Source: Streptomyces termitum (lineage in GTDB: Bacteria; Actinomycetota; Actinomycetes; Streptomycetales; Streptomycetaceae). Taken from it: a DNA stretch of 64,000 nucleotides. Numbering within the stretch: position 1 is the first letter of the stretch; the number at the start of each line of letters is the position of its first letter. Shown piece after piece: positions 54,971-64,000 of this stretch. The stretch lies in assembly GCF_014650175.1 (NCBI RefSeq), contig NZ_BMUL01000001.1, positions 476,013-540,012 on the forward strand, given 5' to 3'. Made by a program: the position numbers and the translations under genes. The notes beneath the pieces were generated by a model. It did not search any database. It saw only the letters and a list, made by a program, of their open reading frames with translations, and was not told the origin of the DNA.

Positions 54971-56797
54971 ATGCACATGCCGCCCGAGAACCGTCAGCGC
55001 AGTGCGCACACCGGCTGGACCCGGGACCACTGGGAGCACGCCGCCGACCGGCTGCTCCTCGCCGTCCGCCCGTACGCCTCCCCCGGCGGCGCCCTGATCG
55101 GCCTCCCCGGTCCCCGCCCCAGCTGGTCCGGCCCCCGCTCCGACGGCCTCGAAGGCTTCGCCCGCACCTTCCTGCTCGCCGCCCTCCGCGTCGCCGGGGC
55201 CGGCGGCCACGACCCCCACGGCCACCTCGACCGCTACGCCCGGGGGCTCGCCGCAGGCACCGCCCGCCCCGGCGGGGACGGCCCCGACTCCTGGCCCGCG
55301 CTCCCCACCACCCGCCAGGCCGTCGTCGAGTCCGCCTCCGTCGCCCTCGCCCTGCGCCTCACCCGCCCCTGGCTCTGGGACCGCCTCGACGCCCCCGTCC
55401 GCGAACGGGTCACCGCCTGGCTCCGGCCCGCCCTCGACCCGTCCCCCGTCGACAACAACTGGTGGCTCTTCGGCCTCACCGTCGCCGGCTTCCTCCAGGA
55501 CGCGGGACCCGGCACCGACCGCGCCGCCGCCACCGTCGACCGCTCCCTCGCCCGGATCGAGGACTGGTGGCTCGGCGACGGCTGGTACAGCGACGGCGCC
55601 AACCGCGCCTTCGACCACTACAACGCCTGGGCCCTGCACTTCTACCCGGTCCTCCACGCCCACCTGGCCGGCGACCGCGCCCTCCTCGACCGCTACGGCC
55701 CCCGGCTCCGCGCCCACCTCGCCGACCACGTCCACCTCTTCGACGCGAACGGCGCCCCCGTCCCGTACGGACGCTCCCTGATCTACCGCTTCGCCGCGGC
55801 CGCCGCCCCCTGGCTCGGCGCCCTCACCGGCCACACCCCGCTCAGCCCCGGCGCCACCCGCCGCCTCGCCTCCGGCACCCTGCGCCACTTCCTCGACCGG
55901 GGCGCCACCGACGACCGCGGCCTGCTCACCCTCGGCTGGTACGGCCCCCACCCGCCGCTCGTCCAGCCCTACTCGGGCCCCGGCTCCCCCTACTGGGCCG
56001 CCAAGGGCTTCCTCGGCCTGCTCCTCCCGCCCGGCCACCCCGCCTGGACCGACCCCGAGGAACCCCTCCCCGCCGAGCGCGCCGACACCACCCGCCCCCT
56101 CGGCCCCACCGGCCTCCTCGTCCAGACCACCGCCGCCGACGGACTCGTCCGCCTCCACAACCACGGCAGCAACCACGTGGAGAGCGGCGGCCCCGGCGGC
56201 GACGACCCCGGCTACGCCCGCTTCGCCTACGCCACCCGGACCGGCCCCACCGCCGCCCCCGACCCCGCCGACAACCACTTCGCGCTGCTCCGGCCCGACG
56301 GCACCGCCACCCACCGGGGCCCCGCCGAACCCCTCGCCACCGGCCCCGACCGGGCCCTCTCCGCGCACACCCCGCTGCCCGGGGTCCGCGTCGTCTCCGC
56401 CGTCCTCGTCCACGGCCGCGCCGAACTCCGCGCCCACCTCGTCCTCGGCGCCCCGGAGGGAACCCCCGTACGGCAGACCGGCTGGACCACCGGACCCGGC
56501 GGCCCCGCCTCCCAGCTCCACCCCGTCCACGGCTACGGCTCCGGGGCCGCCGGCCTGCCGACCGGCGCCACCCTCCAGGGGCCGGGCCCCACCCGCACCC
56601 CCGCCGTCCACGGCGCGACCACCGGGCCCGCCGCCCTCTTCGTCGCCCTCGCCTCCCTCACCGGCGAACCCGACCCGGCCCCCGCCGCCGGCCTCGCCCG
56701 GGTGCGGATCACCGAGGGGCCCGAACTGCACGTCACCTGGTGGGACGGCACCCGCGCGCACCTCGCCCTGCCGCACCCCGGCCCGACCCCGCCGTGA
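54971..56797 (+). CDS. DUF2264 family protein, probable sugar/polysaccharide metabolism
   Basis: 608 residues, no signal peptide. The N-terminal half is an all-helical (alpha/alpha toroid-like) DUF2264 domain with SWSGPRSDGLEGFARTFLLAALRVAG, DNNWWLFGLTVAGFLQDAG, DGWYSDGANRAFDHYNAWALHFYPVL and PYGRSLIYRFAAAA, which resemble glycan-lyase folds. The C-terminal third looks beta-rich. The catalytic function of the family is not established. It is divergently transcribed from the sugar transport operon and shares its operator, so it probably acts on the imported compound. ATG 54971 follows CCAGGAAGCATC. Alternative start: ATG 54977. Confidence 0.85.
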   Translation: MHMPPENRQRSAHTGWTRDHWEHAADRLLLAVRPYASPGGALIGLPGPRPSWSGPRSDGLEGFARTFLLAALRVAGAGGHDPHGHLDRYARGLAAGTARPGGDGPDSWPALPTTRQAVVESASVALALRLTRPWLWDRLDAPVRERVTAWLRPALDPSPVDNNWWLFGLTVAGFLQDAGPGTDRAAATVDRSLARIEDWWLGDGWYSDGANRAFDHYNAWALHFYPVLHAHLAGDRALLDRYGPRLRAHLADHVHLFDANGAPVPYGRSLIYRFAAAAAPWLGALTGHTPLSPGATRRLASGTLRHFLDRGATDDRGLLTLGWYGPHPPLVQPYSGPGSPYWAAKGFLGLLLPPGHPAWTDPEEPLPAERADTTRPLGPTGLLVQTTAADGLVRLHNHGSNHVESGGPGGDDPGYARFAYATRTGPTAAPDPADNHFALLRPDGTATHRGPAEPLATGPDRALSAHTPLPGVRVVSAVLVHGRAELRAHLVLGAPEGTPVRQTGWTTGPGGPASQLHPVHGYGSGAAGLPTGATLQGPGPTRTPAVHGATTGPAALFVALASLTGEPDPAPAAGLARVRITEGPELHVTWWDGTRAHLALPHPGPTPP

Positions 56798-56822
56798 CCA
56801 CCACCGCCCGGGGCCCCGGGGC

Positions 56823-57596
56823 CTACTCGGGGCCGTACTTGCGGCCCGCCTTCGAGGAGACCCCGCCCAGCAGGCCGCGCGGCGCCAGCTTCACCACGCC
56901 CATCAGCGCCTTGTAGCGGGGATCGGGGATCGACAGGGTGCGGCCCCGCGCCAGGTCCGCCAGCGCCGCCGCCACCAGCTTGTCCGCGTCCAGCCACATC
57001 CACCCCGGGATGTTGTCCGTGCCCATCCCGGCCCGCTCGTGGAACTCGGTCCGTACGAAACCGGGGCACAGGGCCATCAGCCGCACCCCGCTCCCCGCCA
57101 GGTCCCGGGCCGCGCCCTGGGTGAACTGCACGACCCACGCCTTGGAGGCGCCGTACGTGCCGCGCGGCAGGAAGGCCGCCACCGAGGCCACGTTGACCAC
57201 CCCGCCCCGGCCGCGCTCCCGCATCGCGGCCGACGCCGCCGAGGTCAGCCGGAGCACCGCCTCGCAGTGCACCGTCAGCATCTTCAGCTCGTCGGCCATC
57301 GAGACCTCCAGGAACCGCCCCCGGTTGCCGAAGCCCGCGTTGTTCACCAGCAGGTCCACCGGCCGGCGCGGGTCGGAGAGCCGCGCCTCGACGGCCGCGA
57401 TCCCCTCCTCCCCGGAGAGGTCCGCGGCGAGCACCTCGGCCTCCACCCCGTGCCGGTCGTGCAGCTCGGTGGCCTGCTCCCGCAGGCGCTTCAGGTCCCG
57501 GGCCACGAGGACGACGTCGTGGCCGTCGGCGGCCAGCCGGCGGGCGAAGGCGGCCCCGATGCCGGCGGTGGCTCCCGTGATCAGTGCAGTGGTCAT
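56823..57596 (-). CDS. Short-chain dehydrogenase/reductase
   Basis: 257 residues. The cofactor motif is ITGATAGIGAAFARRLA (TGxxxGIG), followed by NNAGFG, the catalytic Ser in VNVASVAAFLP, and YGASK (Tyr-x3-Lys). The C-terminal part has LCPGFVRTEFHERAG. Such proteins reduce ketones or fatty acyl compounds; the substrate is unknown. Start at ATG 57596; TACGGT lies 6 bases upstream (leaderless candidate), and the frame upstream is otherwise open to 57674. It is in line with the MOSC gene, 34 bases upstream. Confidence 0.9.
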   Translation of the reverse strand: MTTALITGATAGIGAAFARRLAADGHDVVLVARDLKRLREQATELHDRHGVEAEVLAADLSGEEGIAAVEARLSDPRRPVDLLVNNAGFGNRGRFLEVSMADELKMLTVHCEAVLRLTSAASAAMRERGRGGVVNVASVAAFLPRGTYGASKAWVVQFTQGAARDLAGSGVRLMALCPGFVRTEFHERAGMGTDNIPGWMWLDADKLVAAALADLARGRTLSIPDPRYKALMGVVKLAPRGLLGGVSSKAGRKYGPE

Positions 57597-57602
57597 ACCG
57601 GA

Positions 57603-57608
57603 ACCGTA
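57603..57608 (-). promoter_or_regulatory. Candidate leaderless promoter -10 of the SDR gene
   Basis: On the minus strand TACGGT, 6 bases before the ATG at 57596. No -35 assigned. Confidence 0.35.
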
Positions 57609-57630
57609 GTGCCCGCCCGCCGCCGCCAGG

Positions 57631-58368
57631 TCAGTCCCCCGAGGACGTCTCCCGACCCTCCCCGCCGCGTTCACCGGCGTCCTCCCCGGTGTGCTTCTCG
57701 GCGTGCCGCCGGGCCAGCGCCAGCAGCCCGGACTCCATCCACGCGGCGGCCACCAGCGTCCGCGGCAGCAGCTCCCGCTCGGTGGTCGCGGCCCGGTGCA
57801 GGAGGGCCACCGTGACGTCGTGGTCGGGCCGGCTCAGCACCTCCACCGGATCGCCCGCCCGCACCTCGCCCGGTTCGATCACCCGCAGCAGCGCGCCCGG
57901 ACCGGCCTGCGCCCGCGTGAACCGCCGCACCCAGCCCTGGGCGTCGACGCCCCGCTCGGCCAGATGGCCCTGGAAGGTGCGGCACGGGATCCGGCCGCCG
58001 GTCACTTCGAGCACCACCGTGCCGCCGATCCGCCAGCGCTCGCCGATCAGCGCCCCGTTCACGTCCAGACCGCTCGTCGTCAGGTTCTCGCCGAACGCGC
58101 CGTTCGGCAGCGGCCCGCCCAGCTCGCGCTCCCAGCGGTCCAGGTCCTCCCGGGCGAAGGCGTACACCGCCCGGTCGGCGCCGCCGTGGAAACGCAGGTC
58201 GCACACGGTGTCCCCGGCGACGCCGCTGGCCCCCACCCCGTTCGGCCCGGGGGTCTCGATCCGGACCGGTCCGTCGACGGGCCGCTTGTCGATGCCCGTC
58301 ATCCCCGAGGCCGCGTCGGTGTAGTCGACGCGCTTCGCCCGGCCCACGTTCACACTCAGCAAGGTCAT
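57631..58368 (-). CDS. MOSC domain protein
   Basis: 245 residues. The MOSC core (C-terminal of molybdenum cofactor sulfurase) runs from VGRAKRVDYTDAASGMTGIDKRPV to about residue 165, with VAGDTVCDLRFHGGADRAVYAFAREDLDRWE, PNGAFGENLTTSGLD and a Cys in TGGRIPCRTFQGHL, typical of YiiM-like proteins. The exact function is unknown; such proteins may act in molybdenum-dependent detoxification. It ends in an acidic/charged tail. ATG 58368 has TACGCT 6 bases upstream. It is divergent from the LysR gene. Confidence 0.9.
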   Translation of the reverse strand: MTLLSVNVGRAKRVDYTDAASGMTGIDKRPVDGPVRIETPGPNGVGASGVAGDTVCDLRFHGGADRAVYAFAREDLDRWERELGGPLPNGAFGENLTTSGLDVNGALIGERWRIGGTVVLEVTGGRIPCRTFQGHLAERGVDAQGWVRRFTRAQAGPGALLRVIEPGEVRAGDPVEVLSRPDHDVTVALLHRAATTERELLPRTLVAAAWMESGLLALARRHAEKHTGEDAGERGGEGRETSSGD

Positions 58369-58374
58369 GGGGGC

Positions 58375-58452
58375 AGCGTAGGACGCCCACCACCCCTTCA
58401 CCTCAAAGAATTGTTCGAAGATTCGCGGTCGGCTCCAAGAGTCGCTTATGCT
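58375..58452. promoter_or_regulatory. MOSC/LysR divergent control region
   Basis: The minus-strand -10 TACGCT (complement of 58375-58380) is 6 bases before the MOSC ATG. The plus-strand -10 TATGCT (58447-58452) is 6 bases before the LysR ATG. Between them is an inverted repeat GAAT-N9-ATTC around TTCGAA (58408-58424), a plausible LysR-type site in a relatively AT-rich patch. Confidence 0.5.
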
Positions 58453-58458
58453 CGCCTC

Positions 58459-59358
58459 ATGATCGAGGCACGCCACCTCCGCGTCCTGCGCGCCGTCGCC
58501 GCCACCGGCTCCTTCTCCGCCGCCGCGCGCGAACTCGGCTGCACCCAGCCCGCCGTGAGCCAGCAGATGAAGGCCCTGGAGGCCTCCGCCGGCACCCCGC
58601 TGCTGGTCCGCACCGGCCGCGAGACGCGCCTCACCCAGGCCGGCGAGGTCCTCGTCCGGCACGCCGCGGGCATCCTCGCCGGGCTCACCGCCGCCGAGGA
58701 GGAGGTCGCCGCCATCGCCGGGCTCCGGGCCGGCCGGGTCCGCCTGGTCTCCTTCCCCAGCGGCAGCTCCACCCTCGTCCCCACCGCCCTCGCCGCCCTG
58801 CGCGCCGCCCACCCCGGCACCCGCGTCTCCCTGGTCGAGGCCGAACCGCCGCGCTCGGTGGAGATGCTCCGCGACGGCGACTGCGACGTGGCCCTCGCCT
58901 TCCGGTACGGGGCGGGCCACACCGCCGCCGAATGGGACGACCTGGTCGTCCGCCCGCTCCTCGCCGACCGGCTGGTCGGCCTGGTCCCGGAGGGGCACCG
59001 GCTCGCCGACGCGGGCTCGGTCGAGATCGCCGAACTGGCCGGGGAGTCCTGGATCGCGGGCTGTCCGCGCTGCCGCCGCCAACTCGTCGACGTCTGCGAG
59101 GAGGCGGGCTTCGTCCCGCGCATCGACTTCGCCACCGACGACTACCCGGCGGTGGTGGGCCTGGTCGGCGCGGGCCTGGGCGTGGCCGTCCTGCCGGAGC
59201 TGGCCATCGAGTCCGTACGGCCCAAGGGGGCGCGGACGGTGACGGTGGAGCCCGCCGTGGAGCGGGAGATCGTGGCCCTCACCCTGCCGGACCTGGCGCA
59301 GGTCCCGACGGTCGCGGCCACCCTCGACGAGCTGTCCCGGGCCGCCACGCGCGCGTAG
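58459..59358 (+). CDS. LysR family transcriptional regulator
   Basis: 299 residues. The N-terminal helix-turn-helix is LRVLRAVAATGSFSAAARELGCTQPAVSQQMKALE (residues 8-42), the linker helix follows, and the effector domain runs from about 90 to the end (GRVRLVSFPSGSSTLVPTALAALRAAHPG...). It is divergent from the MOSC gene and is the likely regulator of it and perhaps of the SDR gene. ATG 58459 has no ribosome site; the -10 spacing suggests a leaderless mRNA. Confidence 0.92.
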   Translation: MIEARHLRVLRAVAATGSFSAAARELGCTQPAVSQQMKALEASAGTPLLVRTGRETRLTQAGEVLVRHAAGILAGLTAAEEEVAAIAGLRAGRVRLVSFPSGSSTLVPTALAALRAAHPGTRVSLVEAEPPRSVEMLRDGDCDVALAFRYGAGHTAAEWDDLVVRPLLADRLVGLVPEGHRLADAGSVEIAELAGESWIAGCPRCRRQLVDVCEEAGFVPRIDFATDDYPAVVGLVGAGLGVAVLPELAIESVRPKGARTVTVEPAVEREIVALTLPDLAQVPTVAATLDELSRAATRA

Positions 59359-59415
59359 GGCGCGGTGCGCGCCACGCGCGCGTGCGGCCGCGAGGGACGC
59401 AGGGGAAACGTTCCT

Positions 59416-59751
59416 TCAGGCGCGCCCCGCAACCGGCCGTCCGGCTGTCGCCGGGGCCGCGGTGATCAGGCGGTTGCGCGCGCGTCCCATGAGTTCTTCG
59501 CGTTCGTCCTCGGTGAGGCCGCCCCAGACGCCGTACGGCTCCCGTACGGCGAGTGCGTGTGCCGCGCACTCCGCGCGGACGGGGCACCGCATGCAGACCT
59601 CTTTCGCCGAGTTCTCACGCGCACTCCGTGCCGCGCCGCGCTCTCCCTCGGGGTGGAAGAACAGGGAGCTGTCGACCCCGCGGCAGGCCGCGAGCAGCTG
59701 CCAGTCCCACAGATCGGCGTTGGGTCCGGGAAGGCGGGAGAAATCTGCCAT
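59416..59751 (-). CDS. whiD: WhiB-family transcription factor WhiD
   Basis: 111 residues. An iron-sulfur protein needed for late sporulation in Streptomyces. The four cluster cysteines are C23, C53, C56 and C62 (AACRGVD and EVCMRCPVRAEC), followed by the GVWGG turn and a basic DNA-binding helix (RARNRLI). The sequence MADFSRLPGPNADLWDWQLL matches S. coelicolor WhiD as I remember it, and the neighbour bldM supports it. ATG 59751 follows AAGGGGACTAGCGCA. It is convergent with the LysR gene; the 57-base gap carries only short repeats. Confidence 0.93.
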   Translation of the reverse strand: MADFSRLPGPNADLWDWQLLAACRGVDSSLFFHPEGERGAARSARENSAKEVCMRCPVRAECAAHALAVREPYGVWGGLTEDEREELMGRARNRLITAAPATAGRPVAGRA

Positions 59752-60186
59752 TGCGCTAGTCCCCTTGAAACCGTGTCGAAACGGGTTGGTGGGTGGGCGG
59801 AAGGTGGCTGTCTGTCCGGGGCTCCTGCCCCCGGGAGGTGGGGATATCCACAGCTACTGTCGAAGTAGATGTAAATATGACTCATTGCGAATCTAGCCAC
59901 AGACACCGCGAAAAGGGAAGGAAGCCATCTAAATGGGGCATAGGTTCTGAGAGCGGACGTATGACCCTCGTCGCTCTCCTCCGTGCCCGGACCCTCACGT
60001 GGAGTGCCGAAGTCCGCGTCCGACCCGTAACTCTTTCGAGTGACCGTCGTTGAGAGTGCGGAGGCGGTTGAATGAAGAAGCGATCGGGCAGGTGTCCGGG
60101 AGCGTCAACCGCACAGGTGACGATACGTACCAGCCCTGGAGGCTCAAGGTGACGCGCAACAGCTGCGAGAGCCGCGGAGGTCAGTC
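59752..60186. promoter_or_regulatory. whiD-bldM divergent control region
   Basis: 435 bases holding the promoters of two developmental regulators. It includes a hairpin (CCGGGG...CCCCGG near 59816-59836) in the whiD leader, an unusually AT-rich patch (about 59865-59945, with GTAGATGTAAATATGACTC), a GACAC motif at 59905-59909 of the type bound by WhiA, and the BldN-type promoter at 60026-60053. ORFs in this stretch lack ribosome sites and GC3 bias. Confidence 0.6.
60026..60053 (+). promoter_or_regulatory. Sigma-BldN-type promoter of bldM (p1)
   Basis: CGTAAC (60026-60031), a 16-base spacer and CGTTGA (60048-60053), exactly the sigma-BldN consensus as I know it; bldM is an established target of this sigma factor. 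Predicted leader about 125 bases. Confidence 0.85.
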
Positions 60187-60798
60187 ATGACGTCCGTCCT
60201 CGTCTGCGACGACTCCCCACTCGCCCGAGAGGCGCTGCGCCGCGCGGTCGCGACCGTGCCCGGCGTAGAGCGCGTGACCACCGCGGCCAACGGCGAGGAA
60301 GTCCTCCGCCGCTGGGGCGCGGACCGCTCGGACCTCATCCTGATGGATGTGCGCATGCCCGGTCTCGGTGGTGTGGAAACCGTCCGCAGGCTGCTCTCCG
60401 CCGATCCCGGCGCCCGGATCATCATGCTGACGGTCGCCGAGGACCTCGACGGGGTCGCGCTCGCGGTCGCCGCCGGTGCCCGCGGCTACCTGCACAAGGA
60501 CGCCTCGCGCGCCGAACTGCGGGCGACCGTCACCCAGGCGCTCGCCGACCCGACCTGGCGGCTCGCCCCCCGCCGGCTCCGCTCGGCCGAGATGGGCGCC
60601 GCGCCCACCCTGACCGCCCGCGAGATCCAGGTCCTCGAAGGCATGAGCCACGGCCGGTCCAACGCGGAGATCGGGCGCGAGCTCTTCCTCTCCGAGGACA
60701 CGGTCAAGACCCACGCCCGGCGCCTCTTCAAGAAGCTCGGAGCCTCGGACCGGGCGCACGCCGTCGCGCTCGGTTTCCGCTGGGGCCTGGTCCGCTGA
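60187..60798 (+). CDS. bldM: Developmental response regulator BldM
   Basis: 203 residues, NarL/FixJ type. The receiver domain (1-120) has DD at 8-9, the acceptor-position Asp54 in LILMDVRMPG and Lys in GYLHKDA. The C-terminal LuxR-type helix-turn-helix (about 138-200) is LTAREIQVLEGMSHGRSNAEIGRELFLSEDTVKTHARRLFKKLG. BldM governs aerial hyphae formation and sporulation genes, alone or with WhiI; genetic work shows Asp54 phosphorylation is not required. ATG 60187 follows GGAGGTCAGTC. It is expressed from the BldN-type promoter upstream. Confidence 0.95.
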   Translation: MTSVLVCDDSPLAREALRRAVATVPGVERVTTAANGEEVLRRWGADRSDLILMDVRMPGLGGVETVRRLLSADPGARIIMLTVAEDLDGVALAVAAGARGYLHKDASRAELRATVTQALADPTWRLAPRRLRSAEMGAAPTLTAREIQVLEGMSHGRSNAEIGRELFLSEDTVKTHARRLFKKLGASDRAHAVALGFRWGLVR

Positions 60799-60831
60799 AT
60801 CGCAGGCCACCGGCCGTCTCCCCGTCCGCAT

Positions 60832-60857
60832 CCCCGTCCGCCGAGGGGCGGACGGGG
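60832..60857 (+). terminator. Terminator after bldM
   Basis: CCCCGTCCGCC (60832-60842) pairs with GGCGGACGGGG (60847-60857), an 11-bp stem with loop GAGG, 33 bases after the bldM stop. Confidence 0.75.
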
Positions 60858-61041
60858 CGGGCCTGTGTCACTTCCCCGCCCGATGACGCATCCTTGAGGG
60901 GTGGAGTTCCTCGGGGACGAGTCGATCGAGCGGAAGGGGAGGGCGCCAGAGATGAATCCCGGCGCACCTGCTCATAACGCTTCGGTGCACAACTACGGAC
61001 GCGGTGGCACCGACAAGCGCGCGTCAGGGCACCATGGAGCG

Positions 61042-61644
61042 ATGCGCGACGACGAGAACATGGGTTCACCCATGCCCGCCGGGCAGGGGGAGATCGGTGC
61101 GCTCGTCCACCGTGCCGTCGAAGGGGACGCGCAGGCCACCCACGACCTGCTGGCGCGCGTCCACCCCCTCGCGCTGCGCTACTGCCGCACCCGGCTCAGC
61201 CGGCTGCCCGGTGACGCCCGCCACTTCGTCGAGGACCTCGCCCAGGAGGTCTGCGTCGCCGTCCTGATGGCCCTCCCGCGCTACAAGGACACCGGCCGCC
61301 CCTTCGAGGCGTTCGTCTTCGCCATCGCCGGACACAAGGTCGCCGACCTCCAGCGGGCCGCCATGCGCCACCCCGGCTCCACCGCCGTGCCCTCCGACGA
61401 GATGCCCGAGCGGCCCGACGACTCCCTCGGGCCCGAGGAGCGCGCCCTCCTCAGCGACGACGCCGAATGGGCCAAGAAGCTCCTCGCCAACCTCCCGGAG
61501 AACCAGCGCGAGCTGCTCGTCCTCCGGGTCGCCGTCGGCCTCACCGCCGAGGAGACCGGTCAGATGCTCGGGATGTCCCCGGGCGCCGTCCGGGTCGCCC
61601 AGCACCGGGCCCTCAGCCGACTGCGGGCCCTGGCCGAGCAGTGA
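61042..61644 (+). CDS. shbA: Sigma-70 family (ECF-type) sigma factor, probable ShbA
   Basis: 200 residues. Region 2 is [17 protein letters not shown]...[19 protein letters not shown] (residues 30-80), and region 4 is [45 protein letters not shown] (about 150-195). Position between bldM and guaB is that of shbA, whose product transcribes the principal sigma gene hrdB in S. griseus. The frame is open upstream to GTG 60901, and ATG 60952 has a good GGGGAGGG, but the codons before 61042 have only about 63 percent GC3 against over 90 percent after it, so ATG 61042 was chosen. Confidence 0.8.
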   Translation: MRDDENMGSPMPAGQGEIGALVHRAVEGDAQATHDLLARVHPLALRYCRTRLSRLPGDARHFVEDLAQEVCVAVLMALPRYKDTGRPFEAFVFAIAGHKVADLQRAAMRHPGSTAVPSDEMPERPDDSLGPEERALLSDDAEWAKKLLANLPENQRELLVLRVAVGLTAEETGQMLGMSPGAVRVAQHRALSRLRALAEQ

Positions 61645-61668
61645 GCCCCGCCGGGCCCCGCCGTCCCT

Positions 61669-61684
61669 TTCGTACACGTACGAA
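61669..61684. other. Palindrome between shbA and guaB
   Basis: TTCGTACACGTACGAA, 7-bp arms around AC, embedded in CCCTT...AAGG. It is 24 bases after the sigma gene stop. It may be a regulator site or part of a short terminator. The remaining intergenic DNA has a -10-like TAGCAT at 61740-61745 that may start guaB; no -35 fits. Confidence 0.45.
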
Positions 61685-61742
61685 GGTCCAAAGCTTCCCG
61701 CTGATCTTGATCGTGGAATGAGACACCGCTCCGGCCCGTTAG

Positions 61743-63287
<1,545 letters not shown>

Positions 63288-63300
63288 TCCGCACGCGGGT

Positions 63301-63337
63301 GAGGGGCGGTTCCGGCATGCGGCCGGAGCCGCCCCTC
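63301..63337 (+). terminator. Terminator after guaB
   Basis: A 16-bp stem (63301-63316 with 63322-63337, one T-G pair) with loop ATGCG, 13 bases after the guaB stop. Confidence 0.85.
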
Positions 63338-63392
63338 GCGCGCGTGTCGGGGATACTGGTAGGCGCAGACGTAGAGGGAAAGGCCACACATC

Positions 63393-64000
63393 GTGACTGA
63401 GATCGAGATCGGGCGCGGCAAGCGCGGCCGCAGGGCGTACGCGTTCGACGACATCGCCGTCGTACCGAGCCGGCGCACCCGGGACCCGAAGGAGGTCTCG
63501 ATCGCCTGGCAGATCGACGCCTACCGCTTCGAGCTGCCCTTCCTGGCCGCTCCCATGGACTCGGTCGTCTCCCCGCAGACCGCCATCCGCATCGGCGAGA
63601 TGGGCGGCCTCGGGGTGCTCAACCTCGAAGGACTGTGGACCCGCTACGAGGACCCGCAGCCGCTGCTCGACGAGATCGCGGAGCTGGACGAGGCCGCCGC
63701 CACCCGCCGTCTGCAGGAGATCTACGCCGCCCCGATCAAGGAGGAGCTGATCGGGCAGCGCATCAAGGAGGTCCGCGACTCCGGCGTCGTCACCGCCGCC
63801 GCGCTCTCCCCGCAGCGCACCGCCCAGTTCTCCAAGGCCGTCGTCGACGCGGGCGTGGACATCTTCGTGATCCGCGGCACCACGGTCTCCGCCGAGCACG
63901 TCTCCGGCGCCTCCGAGCCGCTCAACCTCAAGCAGTTCATCTACGAGCTGGACGTCCCGGTCATCGTCGGCGGCTGCGCCACGTACACCGCCGCCCTGCA
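63393..64000 (+). CDS. GuaB3-family IMP dehydrogenase-related protein (3' end outside window)
   Basis: The first 202 codons of an IMPDH/GMP-reductase superfamily protein. It begins TEIEIGRGKRGRRAYAFDDIAVVPSRRTRDPKEV, with LPFLAAPMDSVVSPQTAIRIGEMGGLGVLNLEG, and has no CBS domains in the visible part, as in the GuaB3 subgroup found beside guaB in actinobacteria. Whether it acts on purine nucleotides is uncertain. GTG 63393 follows GAGGGAAAGGCCACACATC. The part that would carry the catalytic Cys loop lies outside the window. Confidence 0.92.
   Translation, partial: MTEIEIGRGKRGRRAYAFDDIAVVPSRRTRDPKEVSIAWQIDAYRFELPFLAAPMDSVVSPQTAIRIGEMGGLGVLNLEGLWTRYEDPQPLLDEIAELDEAAATRRLQEIYAAPIKEELIGQRIKEVRDSGVVTAAALSPQRTAQFSKAVVDAGVDIFVIRGTTVSAEHVSGASEPLNLKQFIYELDVPVIVGGCATYTAAL

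Noticed and set aside
54821..56776. 651-codon minus-strand open frame
   Set aside because: Antisense to the DUF2264 gene; sequence is a Gly/Glu/Val-rich shadow without any motif.
59793..60053. 86-codon plus-strand ORF in the whiD-bldM gap
   Set aside because: No ribosome site, no GC3 bias, and it runs through the whiD leader and the bldM promoter.

Overview
The window is a chromosomal segment from a Streptomyces species. It is very GC-rich with strong third-position GC, many GTG starts and GC-rich stem-loop terminators. The gene order is the one I know from Streptomyces coelicolor: tuf, gdhA, S10/spc/alpha ribosomal genes, truA, rplM-rpsI, glmM, coaA, glmS-acpS, alr, the t6A genes, groES-groEL1, whiD, bldM, a sigma gene, guaB and a second IMP dehydrogenase-like gene. 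The developmental trio whiD-bldM-sigma is characteristic of the genus. I see no CRISPR, prophage, complete insertion sequence, rRNA or tRNA. Highly expressed genes such as those for ribosomal proteins use noticeably more T-ending Gly/Arg/Val codons than their neighbours.

Layout. Bases 1-6362 hold the end of tuf, a PIG-L deacetylase, gdhA and a DGPF/ECF42-type sigma pair. Bases 6363-22581 are the ribosomal superoperon, in the order S10 set (rpsJ to rpsQ), spc set (rplN to rplO), secY-adk-map-infA, then rpmJ-rpsM-rpsK-rpoA-rplQ. Hairpins at the S10/spc junction and between rplO and secY divide it into transcription units. Bases 22582-37980 are housekeeping: truA, an ABC-F protein, rplM-rpsI, cell-wall precursor genes (glmM, glmS, alr), coaA, acpS and a NAD(P)HX repair enzyme.

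Bases 37980-46865 hold the t6A tRNA-modification genes (tsaE, tsaB, tsaD with rimI), two paralogous polysaccharide-deacetylase lipoproteins, a second DGPF/ECF42 pair and two CTAG-flanked palindromic repeats. Bases 46866-49276 are the CIRCE-controlled groES-groEL1. Bases 49294-56797 form a sugar-uptake locus: binding protein, two permeases, a hydroxyacid dehydrogenase, a DeoR/LacI-hybrid regulator and a DUF2264 protein. SDR, MOSC and LysR genes follow. The last part is whiD, bldM with a sigma-BldN type promoter, the sigma gene (probably shbA), guaB and a partial guaB3-like gene.

The most interesting signals are mostly non-coding. (1) A DmdR/DtxR iron box at 33507-33525 lies on a good minus-strand promoter that points at a stem-loop about 100 bases away with no convincing ORF between them, so it may make an iron-responsive small RNA. 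(2) A second iron-box-like palindrome at 38079-38096 overlaps the promoter of an unrecognised 54-residue ORF with a clear ribosome binding site. (3) The two divergent transcription units of the sugar locus carry near-identical control regions: TGATCGAA-N10-TTCGATCA, a third half-site, then a 15-bp gap to the -35 in both. (4) Both DGPF/ECF42 pairs are preceded by TGTCGA-N17-CGAC. (5) Two CTAG-flanked repeats sit exactly on gene stop codons. (6) About ten genes have a -10-like hexamer 6-7 bases before the start codon, as expected for leaderless mRNAs.
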